Part shown: piece by piece, positions 42,673-52,909 of the stretch
How positions within the stretch are numbered: the stretch's first letter is position 1
How the letters are laid out: every line of letters begins with the position of its first letter
Assembly: GCA_001936135.1 (NCBI GenBank)
Contig: CP012817.1
Location: 1,178,001 to 1,242,000, forward strand
Direction: 5' to 3'
DNA length: 64,000 nt
From: Saccharomycopsis fibuligera x Saccharomycopsis cf. fibuligera
Lineage: Eukaryota > Ascomycota > Saccharomycetes > Ascoideales > Saccharomycopsidaceae
Translations under genes and position numbers: made by a program
The notes under the pieces: model-generated
Seen by the model: only the letters and a program-made list of their open reading frames with translations
Database searches by the model: none
What the model was told of the DNA's origin: nothing

Positions 42673-44997
42673 ATGGCTGGCAAAACTTCCAGTATTGCCA
42701 AAGGCAAGGCCAGTATTAGCACTACTGGCGGCACGACAACTGGCGGTAGTAGCAGCATTGGCAGCACTAACATTAAAAGCAACACTGCCAACAATAGTAA
42801 TAAAAATGTCACCTGCTTCAATCAATCCACTTTGCAAAACTTCAAAATGTTGCTCAAAATCCTCATCCTCGTGTCAATTTCCGCTGCCGGTATATCTTCC
42901 AGATTATTCTCCGTCATCAGATTTGAATCCATCATCCACGAATTCGACCCATGGTTCAATTTTAGAGCCACCAAATATTTAGTTAACAATTCTTTTTATG
43001 AATTTTTGAATTGGTTTGATGATAGAACTTGGTACCCATTGGGAAGAGTCACTGGTGGTACTTTATACCCGGGCTTAATGGTCACTTCTGGCTTGATATG
43101 GCACTCATTGAGAGAATTCTTTTTGTTGCCAATTGATATCAGAAATATTTGTGTGTTATTGGCCCCAGTTTTTAGTGGGTTGACCGCTTATTTTACATAC
43201 TGTTTGACTAAGGAAATGAAAGACAGCGCTGCTGGTTTGCTCGCTGCTGCATTCATTGGGATTGTTCCCGGCTACATTTCTAGATCTGTGGCTGGATCCT
43301 ACGATAACGAAGCCATTGCCATTACTTTACTTATGGCAACTTTCTTTTTTTGGATCAAAGCTCAAAAAACCGGTTCTTTGTACTTTGCTGCAATTGCTGC
43401 AGTGTCTTACTTTTACATGGTTAGCGCTTGGGGTGGGTATGTTTTCATTACTAACTTGATTCCATTGCATGTATTCGTGTTGCTTTTGATGGGTAGATAC
43501 AATCACAAGTTGTATACTGCTTACACTACCTGGTATGCTTTAGGTACTATTGCTTCCATGCAAATTCCATTCGTTGGGTTTTTGCCAATCAGATCAAATG
43601 ACCACATGAGCGCTTTGGGTGTTTTTGGTTTGTTGCAATTGGTGGCCTTTGGCGATTATGTTAAATCGCAGATTCCATCTAAAAAACAATTCAAAGCATT
43701 TTTGGTTTTCTCTTTGATTTTGGTATTTGGTATTGGTATTTTTGGGCTTGTTGCCTTAACTTATGCTGGCTACATTGCCCCATGGACCGGAAGATTTTAC
43801 TCGTTGTGGGATACCAACTATGCTAAAATCCATATTCCAATTATTGCTTCTGTTTCTGAACATCAACCTACCGCATGGCCTGCATTTTTCTTTGATAATC
43901 AATTTTTGATTTGGTTGTTCCCGGTCGGTGTTTACTTGTTGTTTCAAGACTTAAAAGACGAACATCTTTTCGTTATTGTCTACAGTGTTCTTTGTTCTTA
44001 CTTTGCCGGGGTTATGGTTCGTTTGATGTTAACTTTGACTCCGATCATTTGTGTTAGTGCTGCTATTGCCATCTCTAAACTTTTTGACGTGTATTTGGAC
44101 ATCAGAGACGTGCTCAAATTGAAGGGAAACAAAACTGAAGAAGCTGTGAAGACCAAAGCTTTGAAATTGTTCTCAAAACTTACGGTTGTTCTCTCATTTG
44201 GCTTTTACTTGTACTACTTTGTCTTCCATTGCACCTGGGTTACCTCTAATGCATACAGTTCTCCATCTGTGGTGTTGGCATCCAGAAGCGCTGATGGCTC
44301 GCAACATTTGATTGATGACTACCGTGAAGCATACTACTGGTTGAGAATGAATACTCCTGATGATGCTAAAGTCATGGCTTGGTGGGATTATGGTTACCAA
44401 ATTGGCGGCATGGCCGACAGAACCACCTTGGTGGACAACAACACTTGGAACAACACCCATATTGCTACCGTTGGTAAAGCAATGTGTTCTAATGAAGAAG
44501 TCTCCTATGAGATTTTAAAAAAACATGACGTTGATTATGTATTGATCATTTTTGGTGGCTTACTAGGATACTCAGGTGATGATATCAACAAGTACTTGTG
44601 GATGGTACGTATTGCCGAAGGTATCTGGCCTGAAGAGGTTAAAGAAAAGAATTTCTTCACGTCAAGAGGTGAATACAGAGTTGATGATCTTGCTTCTGAA
44701 ACAATGAAGAACTCATTGATGTACAAGATGTCATACTATAATTTTGTTGAATTGTTCAACGGTAACCAAGCTGTTGACAGAGTAAGAGGTCAAACTTTGA
44801 GCGCTAGCAGCTCACCTAAGCTAGATGTCCTTGAAGAGGCATTTACCTCAGAAAACTGGATTGTCAGAATCTTTAAAGTCAAAGATTTGGACAATTTCGG
44901 TAGAGACTTGAAACTGGCCAATAGTTTTGACAAGAACTTGGTCAAGGGCAGAAAAATCAGAACTGTCAAGAGACCGGTCTTAGATTTGCGTGTTTAA
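42673..44997 (+). CDS. STT3: Oligosaccharyltransferase catalytic subunit Stt3
   Basis: Stt3 transfers the lipid-linked oligosaccharide to Asn-X-Ser/Thr sites in the ER lumen. The 774-residue protein (718 in S. cerevisiae) has an extra Ser/Gly/Thr/Asn-rich cytosolic N-terminus of about 45 residues. The first span and the luminal catalytic loop follow, with FESIIHEFDPWFNFRATKYL, in which the acidic D binds metal. About a dozen membrane spans come next, with SRSVAGSYDNEAIAI. The luminal domain carries the sequon-binding WWDYGYQ at 570-576. A glycosylation-type sequence DNNTWNNTHIATVG follows. The neighbour DFG10 supplies dolichol to the same pathway. Confidence 0.97.
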   Translation: MAGKTSSIAKGKASISTTGGTTTGGSSSIGSTNIKSNTANNSNKNVTCFNQSTLQNFKMLLKILILVSISAAGISSRLFSVIRFESIIHEFDPWFNFRATKYLVNNSFYEFLNWFDDRTWYPLGRVTGGTLYPGLMVTSGLIWHSLREFFLLPIDIRNICVLLAPVFSGLTAYFTYCLTKEMKDSAAGLLAAAFIGIVPGYISRSVAGSYDNEAIAITLLMATFFFWIKAQKTGSLYFAAIAAVSYFYMVSAWGGYVFITNLIPLHVFVLLLMGRYNHKLYTAYTTWYALGTIASMQIPFVGFLPIRSNDHMSALGVFGLLQLVAFGDYVKSQIPSKKQFKAFLVFSLILVFGIGIFGLVALTYAGYIAPWTGRFYSLWDTNYAKIHIPIIASVSEHQPTAWPAFFFDNQFLIWLFPVGVYLLFQDLKDEHLFVIVYSVLCSYFAGVMVRLMLTLTPIICVSAAIAISKLFDVYLDIRDVLKLKGNKTEEAVKTKALKLFSKLTVVLSFGFYLYYFVFHCTWVTSNAYSSPSVVLASRSADGSQHLIDDYREAYYWLRMNTPDDAKVMAWWDYGYQIGGMADRTTLVDNNTWNNTHIATVGKAMCSNEEVSYEILKKHDVDYVLIIFGGLLGYSGDDINKYLWMVRIAEGIWPEEVKEKNFFTSRGEYRVDDLASETMKNSLMYKMSYYNFVELFNGNQAVDRVRGQTLSASSSPKLDVLEEAFTSENWIVRIFKVKDLDNFGRDLKLANSFDKNLVKGRKIRTVKRPVLDLRV

Positions 44998-45258
44998 TTT
45001 TTATCATGATATATGTTTATTGTAATATATGTTAAATAATAAAGTTTTTTATATAATTTTCACCGGAGCTAAATAGTAGAGAAGATTTCAAGACTGATGC
45101 AACATTTTATGTATGAATTCTATATTCCAAACGCACGGAAACGAACAAATTTTAAACACGTGCAAGCGATGCGATATTCAAATATTATACAGCCATTCCA
45201 CGACTTAAACTTACGATAACTTCATGACATCAATTATCACAATTGTCATCGGAGAACA
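44998..45258. other. Intergenic region STT3/DFG10
   Basis: About 260 bp in which the STT3 terminator (AT-rich, TATATGT repeats near 45010-45040) and the DFG10 promoter lie close together. A CACGTG box lies at 45157-45162. Confidence 0.5.
45157..45162. promoter_or_regulatory. CACGTG E-box upstream of DFG10
   Basis: The hexamer is 97 bp upstream of the DFG10 start codon, a normal distance for an activator site. Flanks (AAACACGTGCAA) differ from the Cbf1 optimum. Confidence 0.4.
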
Positions 45259-46365
45259 ATGCTAAATCTCTTAATTCAAATAGGCCTTGTCGGCGCTATT
45301 TTGTCAGTTTTGTTAGCGAAGTTTAATTTGCGTTTCAATAACCTTCTTAACTATGGTAAAACTTTTTCCGAGAACAGCCACAGTGGCAGCACTACTGGTG
45401 AACCAGTGATAGTTGTGGCTCAAAACGTACCATTATTGAACAAAGTCCTAAGCGTTTATGTTCCAAAACGTTGGTTTTCTCATTTTTACTACTTGTCTAC
45501 ATTTATGGCCATTTTTAATGTTTTCCTTTTGCTATGCTTCAGGGGACAAAGCAGCTCAGTGATGACTATTGCAATTGGCAATTTTGTGGAAAAATACATC
45601 CAGATCGCTGACTCAAGCAAGAATTCTAGCTTTGATACCATTCTTGATGTTAATAAGCACCTTTTCAGGTACTCTTTGGATAACTTAAGTAGCAACGTGC
45701 TTAGCTTGGACTGTTGTTATGTACTTGTCGGCATGATTTTGTTCCATTCCGTGAGAAGGTCTATCGAATGTTCTACAGTTTCTAAGTTCAATCAAACTTC
45801 AAAAATCAATATCAGTCACTACTTTGTGGGGCTTTTCTTTTATTCGGCGCTAAACATTACAGTTACTAGTTCGATAGTCATAAATAGGCTTACACATTTG
45901 ACAGGTAACTATACAAATGATACCTTTAATGCTGCCGCGATAGTGCACACTGATATTTTCACGTTATGCAGAAAGTCATGGTGGATAATATTACTCTTCA
46001 TGTTAGCACAGCTTGATCAATTCAGGCATCATTTGATCCTAAGCCAAACACAAAAGTATAATCATCCGTTAGGTGGGCTTTTCAGGATGATTTCTAGTCC
46101 ACATTACTTTGATGAAATTCTAATTTATTTTATCATGAATGTCTTTATTACCACCAGCAATACCAGTAGCTGTATCAGTAACACCACTGGCAATATTAAA
46201 CGAATGGTCTTGCTGTGGAATAAAAATTTTGTGCTTATTGAACTATGGATTATTATCAACTTATCAATATCAGCTATAAATACACATGACTACTACAAAA
46301 CGCAAAAGCTTAAAGATAGCAAAGCATTTGTTGCTCCATATGCCATCATTCCATTTATAATATAG
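45259..46365 (+). CDS. DFG10: Polyprenol reductase, steroid 5-alpha-reductase family
   Basis: The human relative SRD5A3 and yeast Dfg10 act in converting polyprenol to dolichol, the lipid carrier for N-glycans. The 368-residue protein has several membrane spans. Family signatures are HSVRRSIECSTVSKF, TQKYNHPLGGLFRMISSPHYFDEILIY and the C-terminal YYKTQKLKDSKAFVAPYAIIPFII. Length is above S. cerevisiae Dfg10 (253), owing mainly to an N-terminal loop and a mid-protein insert near 105-140. It ends 85 bp from the convergent COG7 stop. In C. albicans and S. cerevisiae the gene was named from a filamentous-growth defect. Confidence 0.92.
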   Translation: MLNLLIQIGLVGAILSVLLAKFNLRFNNLLNYGKTFSENSHSGSTTGEPVIVVAQNVPLLNKVLSVYVPKRWFSHFYYLSTFMAIFNVFLLLCFRGQSSSVMTIAIGNFVEKYIQIADSSKNSSFDTILDVNKHLFRYSLDNLSSNVLSLDCCYVLVGMILFHSVRRSIECSTVSKFNQTSKINISHYFVGLFFYSALNITVTSSIVINRLTHLTGNYTNDTFNAAAIVHTDIFTLCRKSWWIILLFMLAQLDQFRHHLILSQTQKYNHPLGGLFRMISSPHYFDEILIYFIMNVFITTSNTSSCISNTTGNIKRMVLLWNKNFVLIELWIIINLSISAINTHDYYKTQKLKDSKAFVAPYAIIPFII

Positions 46366-46450
46366 TATATTGATTCAATTCATGTTAACACACATAACTT
46401 ATACACTAATTTATTTCAAATTGTATTGACTGAAAGCACAAAAAGACCAT

Positions 46451-47758
46451 TTATAAATTTTTTCCAAAAAAGTTTATGAGCCCACTTAATGCACCAGTTT
46501 CCTTTGATGGTGGCGAAGTTTGTTTCTCATTGAATTTACTCATATTCTCTGCTTGATTTCCGTCTGTTACTTTATTGTTGCTATCTTCTTGCTTTAGCCT
46601 TTCTGTATTATTATTGCTATTTTTGCTTTCCAAGACATTTTTGATAGAAGCTGCCTGCTGAGAAGAGTTCTGTAAAGCAGTCCTTTTATGATCTATAAGT
46701 TGGACAAAGTCAATCCTTTCTTGCTCCATTTTAGTAACAAATGACAAATATGTTTGATCGTAAAAATTCAAATTTTTGAAAAAGTACTTCAATTCAATTA
46801 ATGAATCAATCTTACTGATTAAATCTTTATTTGAAAAATCAACACTATTCATTGACGTGGCACTTTTGCTGCTCGTTATTATTGATTTGTTAACATTAAG
46901 CTGTTCAATAATGATTTCTTCGAGAATATCAAGCGAGTTCTTAAATACTAGGGGCGTGATAACAAAGTTATCATCGCTATTCTGTTGACTGGCAGTAGTA
47001 GTGCTAACATTGTTGGTGGTGCTGCTATCATTGGCATTTATTGAGGTTGGAGCAAACTTTGCATTGCGTTCATTAGTGCCAGTTATATTGCTATTGTTGT
47101 CGTTGTCATTAGATGTCTCTGCATTTAAAGATATAGTGGCGATAAATTTTGCCGTTTGAAACAACTTGGAAACTTTGTCCAAATTAGCCCTTACTTGTTT
47201 TAACGCTATCAATGTATTTATTGGTAAATGTTCATCTTTTGATTTATTATTGATATCTTTGTAATTTTCTATTATCTTTTCGGAATCCAATGTCAAGCCA
47301 TTCACTATATTTAGCAAATTATCCACGTAGTATTGTAATCTTGTGATCTGCCCTTCGTTGCCGTTATCATCGTCATCATAATAATCACCACCTTCTTCTT
47401 CTTCTTCTTTATTATTATCATCATCATTATTATTGTTGTTGTTGTTATTGTTGTTGTTGAGATCAGGGTCATTAGATAGGTGGAGCTTGTCCAATTTGCT
47501 GGCAAAATCAGGATTATTGTAGGACCCCATGAGCCCACAAGACCTGCTCAAATCATCAAATGATTTATCCAAATCTGATAAAAGAGCATCGGAGTATATT
47601 TGAAGATTGTTTAGCAAGCTATTGAATGTTTTATTGAGAGTTGTGATATTATTATTATTGTTCAAGTTGTGATTTGAGACCGAACTGGTATATAAAGAAT
47701 CTATATAGTCGACAGCAGAAAAATTCTCGTCATCAAAGTAAAGTAATAGTTCTTCCAT
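46451..47758 (-). CDS. COG7: Probable COG complex subunit Cog7
   Basis: The COG complex tethers vesicles at the Golgi. This 435-residue protein begins with FDDENFSAVDYIDSLYTS, like the start of fungal Cog7 (an acidic-aromatic patch followed by a Y-(I/V)-D motif). Helical segments TFNSLLNNLQIYSDALLSDLDKSFDDLSRS, LQYYVDNLLNIVNGL and LIALKQVRANLDKVSKLFQTAKFI resemble the N-terminal coiled coils of COG subunits. A run of Asn, Asp and Glu (around residues 100-135) and Asn/Ser inserts make it longer than the S. cerevisiae protein (279). Cog5 is the main alternative. The identification is by pattern only. Confidence 0.6.
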   Translation of the reverse strand: MEELLLYFDDENFSAVDYIDSLYTSSVSNHNLNNNNNITTLNKTFNSLLNNLQIYSDALLSDLDKSFDDLSRSCGLMGSYNNPDFASKLDKLHLSNDPDLNNNNNNNNNNNDDDNNKEEEEEGGDYYDDDDNGNEGQITRLQYYVDNLLNIVNGLTLDSEKIIENYKDINNKSKDEHLPINTLIALKQVRANLDKVSKLFQTAKFIATISLNAETSNDNDNNSNITGTNERNAKFAPTSINANDSSTTNNVSTTTASQQNSDDNFVITPLVFKNSLDILEEIIIEQLNVNKSIITSSKSATSMNSVDFSNKDLISKIDSLIELKYFFKNLNFYDQTYLSFVTKMEQERIDFVQLIDHKRTALQNSSQQAASIKNVLESKNSNNNTERLKQEDSNNKVTDGNQAENMSKFNEKQTSPPSKETGALSGLINFFGKNL

Positions 47759-48283
47759 ATTGCTTTTTTATACTGTTTTTGTAATAGATAGCTCTGTTTT
47801 GTTTAATTTCGAATAGTTTTAGACTCAAGTATGCTGTTCAGCTGTAGTTGTTGATGAGGTGTTGAAGAAGATTGAAGATTTTACTCTTTTTTCATGCTTT
47901 TTCACTGTCAATGCGTCTTGATGTGGCAATGCGCGAGCGCTGTTCTGTTAATAAAAAAACAGTAAGCTACGTATTTGCTCTTACTCACTTTTCTTATTGC
48001 TTCATGAGACCTTTTCAATAAAAAAAATTACAAATAGGTTTCGTTGTACAAAATTGAGAGCACCAAAAAAGTAGCTCCTAGTGGAGTCCATCTGGACATA
48101 TATTTCCGGGCTAAGTCACGTGATTTGAAACCTCGATTTTCGTGTTCGTTTTGATGATTGTCTATTCTTTGATGACGATGATGATGATAAAGGCAAGCGA
48201 CGCTACTCAAGACGAAGCTCACCGGACTTGAAATATATTATCAGAAAATCCAATTAGCAGCAAAAGGTGAGAATTGCGTTAAA
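47759..48283. other. Divergent promoter COG7/APL5
   Basis: About 525 bp between start codons, AT-rich, with a TCACGTGA palindrome at 48116-48123. No small gene is supported. Confidence 0.5.
48116..48123. promoter_or_regulatory. TCACGTGA palindrome upstream of APL5
   Basis: The 8-bp palindrome equals the preferred Cbf1 site (RTCACGTG). It is 161 bp upstream of APL5 and 358 bp upstream of COG7. Both genes act in Golgi or vacuolar traffic; shared control would be an inference. Confidence 0.45.
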
Positions 48284-51169
48284 ATGTCATTGCGGCCAAA
48301 TGAGGACGTCAAGGCGCGTTTGAGGCCCTTTGGTATTGTTTTTGAGAAATCACTAAGGGATTTGATCAAAGGAATCAGAGCAAACAAAGAACCAGAAGCA
48401 CAGGCCAAATTCTTGCAAAATGCCATCAACGAGTGTCGTCAAGAAGTCAAGCTGTCTGACATGGACTTGAAAACAATGGCTATATTAAAGCTTTGCTATT
48501 TGGAAATGTACGGGTTTGATATGTCTTGGGCAAACTTTAATGTTTTGGAAGTAATGTCCTCGTCGAAGTTTCAGCAGAAAAGAGTTGGGTATTTAGCCGC
48601 TAGCCAAGCATTTAGACACGATGACGATGTTCTCATGCTCACTACCAATTTATTGAAAAAAGATTTGAACTCTTCTTCTGTTCTTGAGGTAGGTGTTGCC
48701 TTAAGTGGAACTTCTGCGATTGTCACTCCTGAGTTGGCCTCGGATGTCACTGACGACATAATCAAAATGCTTAATCATTCGAAACCATACGTCAGAAAAA
48801 AGGCAGTTCTAGCATTATACAAAATCTTTTTACAATATCCTGAAGCTCTTCGTGTATCATTGGACAGACTTTGTGATAAATTGGATGATCCTGATGACTC
48901 TGTCATGGCAGCTACAGTGACTGTCATCTGTGAATTAGCCAAGAAAACCCCAAAATTATTTGTTCATTTAGCTCCGAGATTATATGACATTTTATCAACC
49001 ACTGTTAATAATTGGGTCATTATCAGATTATTGAAATTGTTTTCCTCCCTAGCTCAGATTGAACCTAGATTGAAAGCTAGGTTAATTCCAAAAATTCTTG
49101 AAATCATTGAGAAAACAAAAGCCCCATCTTTGGTGTACGAATGCATAAATTGTATTGTTGTTGGTGAAATGTTAGATGACTCAAACTTGGATGTAGCTAA
49201 GATATGTGTGGATAATTTGAAAAGTTTCTTTGCTGATGATGCTCTTGATCCTAGGATGGGTTCAAGAGCAGATCCTAATTTGCAATTTGTGGGGCTTTTA
49301 ACATTAAATAAAATCGCCAAAATTCAACCTGATATAATTACTATTCAGTCAGACATAGTCATAGCGTGCCTTAATCATGACGATTTATCCATCAGAGAAC
49401 AGGCGTTAGAGCTATTAGAGTACATAATATCCGAGGACAATCTGGAAGAAATTGTTTCTGTTTTGATTTCTCAAATTTTACCACCGCAAGAAAATAGCGA
49501 ACTAGATACAAAGATTAATCAATTGACCGTATTATCCGATGGTTTCAAAGCTAACATAATAAATAAGATACTTGATGTTTGTATCTTAGATAACTACAAC
49601 AACATTATTGATTTTGACTGGTTTGTTTCCGTGCTAACAGACTTGGTTAGGATCTCATCAGAATATAGTCTTTACGAAACTGGCTACAGATTAGGTGAGG
49701 AGCTACGCAATATTTTAGTCAAAATTCCATCAATACGAACTGTGGTTCTTAATGACTATGTTGTGGAGCTTATCAATGAACATATAGTACTAAGCAACTT
49801 ATTGAGTTGTATTCCAGAAATTTTGTGGGCCATGGGTGAATATTCATCACTACTTAATGATCCTTCTTCTGTCTTATTCAACCTTATAAAAATATTTGGG
49901 AACAGCGACGCAATTCCTAGTGAAGATAACCAAGCTGATGTCAACGAAGACTATAATAATGTGCTAATAATATTAATACCTGCACTAGTGAAAATATTCA
50001 ATGCATATTCAAACCTGAATGAAAACTATATGTGGAATTATAATGAAAAACAGCATGTTTTAGCACAGTTGGAACAGCTACTTGGCTTTTTAACAAAAAT
50101 GTCAGTTAGCAGAAATTTCAACATTCAAGAAAGGGCTATAGAATTTTTAGAATTTTTGAAATTGCTCAAAGAATCTCTAGTTGAATTGGAAGACGACTCT
50201 TTGCAAGCGCCGCTTTTACTCACTGCAGCGCTACCATCGTTTTTTGATTCATGGGAACTCAACCCTATCAGCAGAGACATTCAAAAGAAACTCCCGATTC
50301 CAGAGGAATTAGATCTCGATGCTGAAATTTACCCTATTGATAATACTTATGAAAATTACGTTGATGATGAAGCAGATTATTATCTTAATTACAGAAATCC
50401 TGCTTATCAATCTGACTCGGATTCAGAGTTATCAAACAGTGAAGATGAATTCAAAGAATACAGTAATCCATTATTAGGAATTAAAAACAGTCAATCTGAT
50501 GGATTATATCACGATTATGATGATGGATTTTCCGACACATCAGATGCTGTTGAAAAACGTAGACAAGAAAGATTGGAAAGACAAAAGTATGATCCATTCT
50601 ATTTGTCAGATGACAAACCAACAACCAAGTCTCCTACTCCTGAAATTGTCACTGGTAGTGAAGATATCGTATCAATACAAAATAACGACTTACCGGTAAA
50701 GATTAAGAAAACGAAAACGAAAAAAGCAAAGCCAGTAGTGTTAGCTGAAGAAAACATATTGGGAAATGACGAAGATACAAATTCAAAGAAAGCAGCAACT
50801 AAAAAGAAAAAACACAAAAAGAATATCCTCAAAATAGATACTTCTGGGTTGGAAAACTTTGAAGTGAATGCTACCAATTCCAGTGACCCCGCAGGTACGG
50901 TATCAGCGCTTCATAGCAAAGAAATTGAGTACACTGTTAGCCCTGCGAAGCTTACAGAAGATGGTGAAAATTCAGGATCGCTTATAGTTGTTCCAAAGAA
51001 AAAGAAAACAAAGAAGAAGTCTGCAAAGGGAAGCCACTCAGTTGCTTCGGGAGCTGATTCAGCACCTGTTGCAAAAAAGAAACTGAAAAAGAAGCCGAAG
51101 GTGGACGCTGAAGGTAATGCGATAGAAGTGAGAAAGAAGAATAAAAAAAAAGCAATTAACTTGGATTAG
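48284..51169 (+). CDS. APL5: AP-3 adaptor complex delta subunit
   Basis: Delta-adaptin of AP-3 carries cargo such as alkaline phosphatase from the Golgi straight to the vacuole. The 961-residue protein (932 in S. cerevisiae) starts MSLRPNEDVKARLRPFGIVFEKSLRDLIKGIRANK with the adaptin N-terminal pattern. A HEAT/armadillo solenoid follows to about residue 650 (FQQKRVGYLAASQAFRHDDDVLMLTTNLLKKDL, HSKPYVRKKAVLALYKIF, NWVIIRLLKLFSSLAQIEPRL, LQFVGLLTLNKIAKIQPDI). The C-terminal 260 residues are an acidic hinge (DDEADYYLNYRNP) and several Lys-rich blocks (KIKKTKTKKAKP, KKKKTKKKSAK), the usual ear/hinge region of yeast Apl5. It ends in KKNKKKAINLD. Confidence 0.95.
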   Translation: MSLRPNEDVKARLRPFGIVFEKSLRDLIKGIRANKEPEAQAKFLQNAINECRQEVKLSDMDLKTMAILKLCYLEMYGFDMSWANFNVLEVMSSSKFQQKRVGYLAASQAFRHDDDVLMLTTNLLKKDLNSSSVLEVGVALSGTSAIVTPELASDVTDDIIKMLNHSKPYVRKKAVLALYKIFLQYPEALRVSLDRLCDKLDDPDDSVMAATVTVICELAKKTPKLFVHLAPRLYDILSTTVNNWVIIRLLKLFSSLAQIEPRLKARLIPKILEIIEKTKAPSLVYECINCIVVGEMLDDSNLDVAKICVDNLKSFFADDALDPRMGSRADPNLQFVGLLTLNKIAKIQPDIITIQSDIVIACLNHDDLSIREQALELLEYIISEDNLEEIVSVLISQILPPQENSELDTKINQLTVLSDGFKANIINKILDVCILDNYNNIIDFDWFVSVLTDLVRISSEYSLYETGYRLGEELRNILVKIPSIRTVVLNDYVVELINEHIVLSNLLSCIPEILWAMGEYSSLLNDPSSVLFNLIKIFGNSDAIPSEDNQADVNEDYNNVLIILIPALVKIFNAYSNLNENYMWNYNEKQHVLAQLEQLLGFLTKMSVSRNFNIQERAIEFLEFLKLLKESLVELEDDSLQAPLLLTAALPSFFDSWELNPISRDIQKKLPIPEELDLDAEIYPIDNTYENYVDDEADYYLNYRNPAYQSDSDSELSNSEDEFKEYSNPLLGIKNSQSDGLYHDYDDGFSDTSDAVEKRRQERLERQKYDPFYLSDDKPTTKSPTPEIVTGSEDIVSIQNNDLPVKIKKTKTKKAKPVVLAEENILGNDEDTNSKKAATKKKKHKKNILKIDTSGLENFEVNATNSSDPAGTVSALHSKEIEYTVSPAKLTEDGENSGSLIVVPKKKKTKKKSAKGSHSVASGADSAPVAKKKLKKKPKVDAEGNAIEVRKKNKKKAINLD

Positions 51170-52190
51170 CAGATTATATATTGATTCGTTATCAAAATTC
51201 ATGCTTCTTTGTTTTGACAGGTTTACCGATTACGCCAATAGATTTTTTGGAACGGTAGTTTGAAAATGTATGAAAAATATAGAAGATGAAAATACTTTGT
51301 AAATACAAAACTTCTGAAATCCATTGATATTAAAGGAGTTGAAAGATAAAAGTATTAAAAAGCTCAAACTTTTTCAAAAAAAGTTTAAACCGAGTTTCAC
51401 TACATTATCAAAACAGATATGAGGATAATAGATTGAAAGTACATATATAAAGGGAATTGTTCGTGTCATCATTTCTAAAATTGACTATACTGTTATGCTG
51501 AGTAGTCCCTAGTACCATAAGATATATATGCCAGAGTTCTGTCAGAATTTATAACACCGTCATTTCCTACAAGACTTTGATTTTATTGTATATAGTCATT
51601 AGGTTAATAAAAACCAAGAAAGTTATTACCTAATTCATTGATGAAGTAACGTAGTAATAATACTGAAAATTAAAATTGTTTTCCAGTTAAAGTAATTTAG
51701 TATTTTTTTTTTTTTGAAAAGTTGAGTAGCTGCCGGTGCGTAGTTTTCTTGTATCACTGGAGCAATAAATGTGGCTTTCTCAAATCAAATCCTTACTTAG
51801 ATGTGGTTTTTTCCATAACCCTTTATTTTTTTGTTGACATTATCCTTACCGGAACCTTGTTTGTGTGCTTTACATGGTAAATCTTTGGACTTCCAATTTC
51901 ATTCTTCACCTTGGATTTTGGACTTTACGTTTCAATGCCAGAATGTGTAAAAGTCACTAAGCAGCCAGGTTACAGGAAATAGTAGTATATAATCATTCTG
52001 GAAAAGATACACGCTTATAGAAGCTGCATAGGGTTTGACATTAGATATAACTAAACGCAGCTATTTGTTGGAGCACATTTGAGGAAGAAATTTTCTATAT
52101 GCAATATTTTGCCTAAACATTTCTATAGTTTAATAAATCGGCCCTTATATAAACAAATAATTGTTGCATATCAAAGGAAATTTATACATT

Positions 52191-52250
52191 AAGTTACTTA
52201 GTATCCTGCTAAGTAACTTGTCTCACTTAGTACTACAATTTTTAGTGAGA
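52191..52250. repeat. Two adjacent hairpins: 11-bp and 7-bp inverted repeats
   Basis: AAGTTACTTAG (52191-52201) and CTAAGTAACTT (52209-52219) are perfect inverted copies with a 7-base loop. The next base starts TCTCACT (52221-52227), which pairs with AGTGAGA (52244-52250) over a 16-base loop. Confidence 0.85.
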
Positions 52251-52868
52251 TTTCGAGCTACTTAAACCGCCCACCCAAAGAGAACCAAGAGAATTATGTA
52301 CGAATTTCCAGTTCTGAAAATAGCTATACAAATATCACCAATAGATATTTTTTTCGGAATACTGATATTTTAGGGTTCATAGTTAATGGTTGTAAAAACC
52401 TTGTATTTTCAATATAACTAACTAATAATAAATATATAACAAATATTGGATTGGACCATATATAAATACTAATCAGACTGAACACAAAACATGTTAGAGA
52501 TTCAGGATTAATAATTGTCGGAGTATAGTGACTAGATCTGCTACCCATACCTGAGGTTGTTCCCTCTGGATAGCACTGGTTAGACTAGTTTCTCCTCTAG
52601 TAGTGAAGGATAGCTAGCCATTTACTGAGATACTAGTTTTTTTTTAGTAATGAGATTGGACTTATATTCCTTGCTTATTATAAACTATATCGTTTAATAA
52701 AAACATTCTGTCTTTCAGACTATATATAATAATTTCATTCCTCACCCATAATGCTCAGGTGATGTTAAATTTTCCATCACATCTGATGTTGTTCTCCTTA
52801 GTTCTCCTTAGCAACCATGCGTGCGTTCAAATGTTCTCGGCCGCAAAAGGCAGTTTACCAAAAAGGAG

Positions 52869-52909
52869 ATTATACCAATTGGACGGTATGAAAGATGTTA
52901 ATTGGTATA
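52869..52909. repeat. Perfect 11-bp inverted repeat with 19-base spacer
   Basis: TTATACCAATT (52869-52879) and AATTGGTATAA (52899-52909) are exact reverse complements. Confidence 0.85.
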
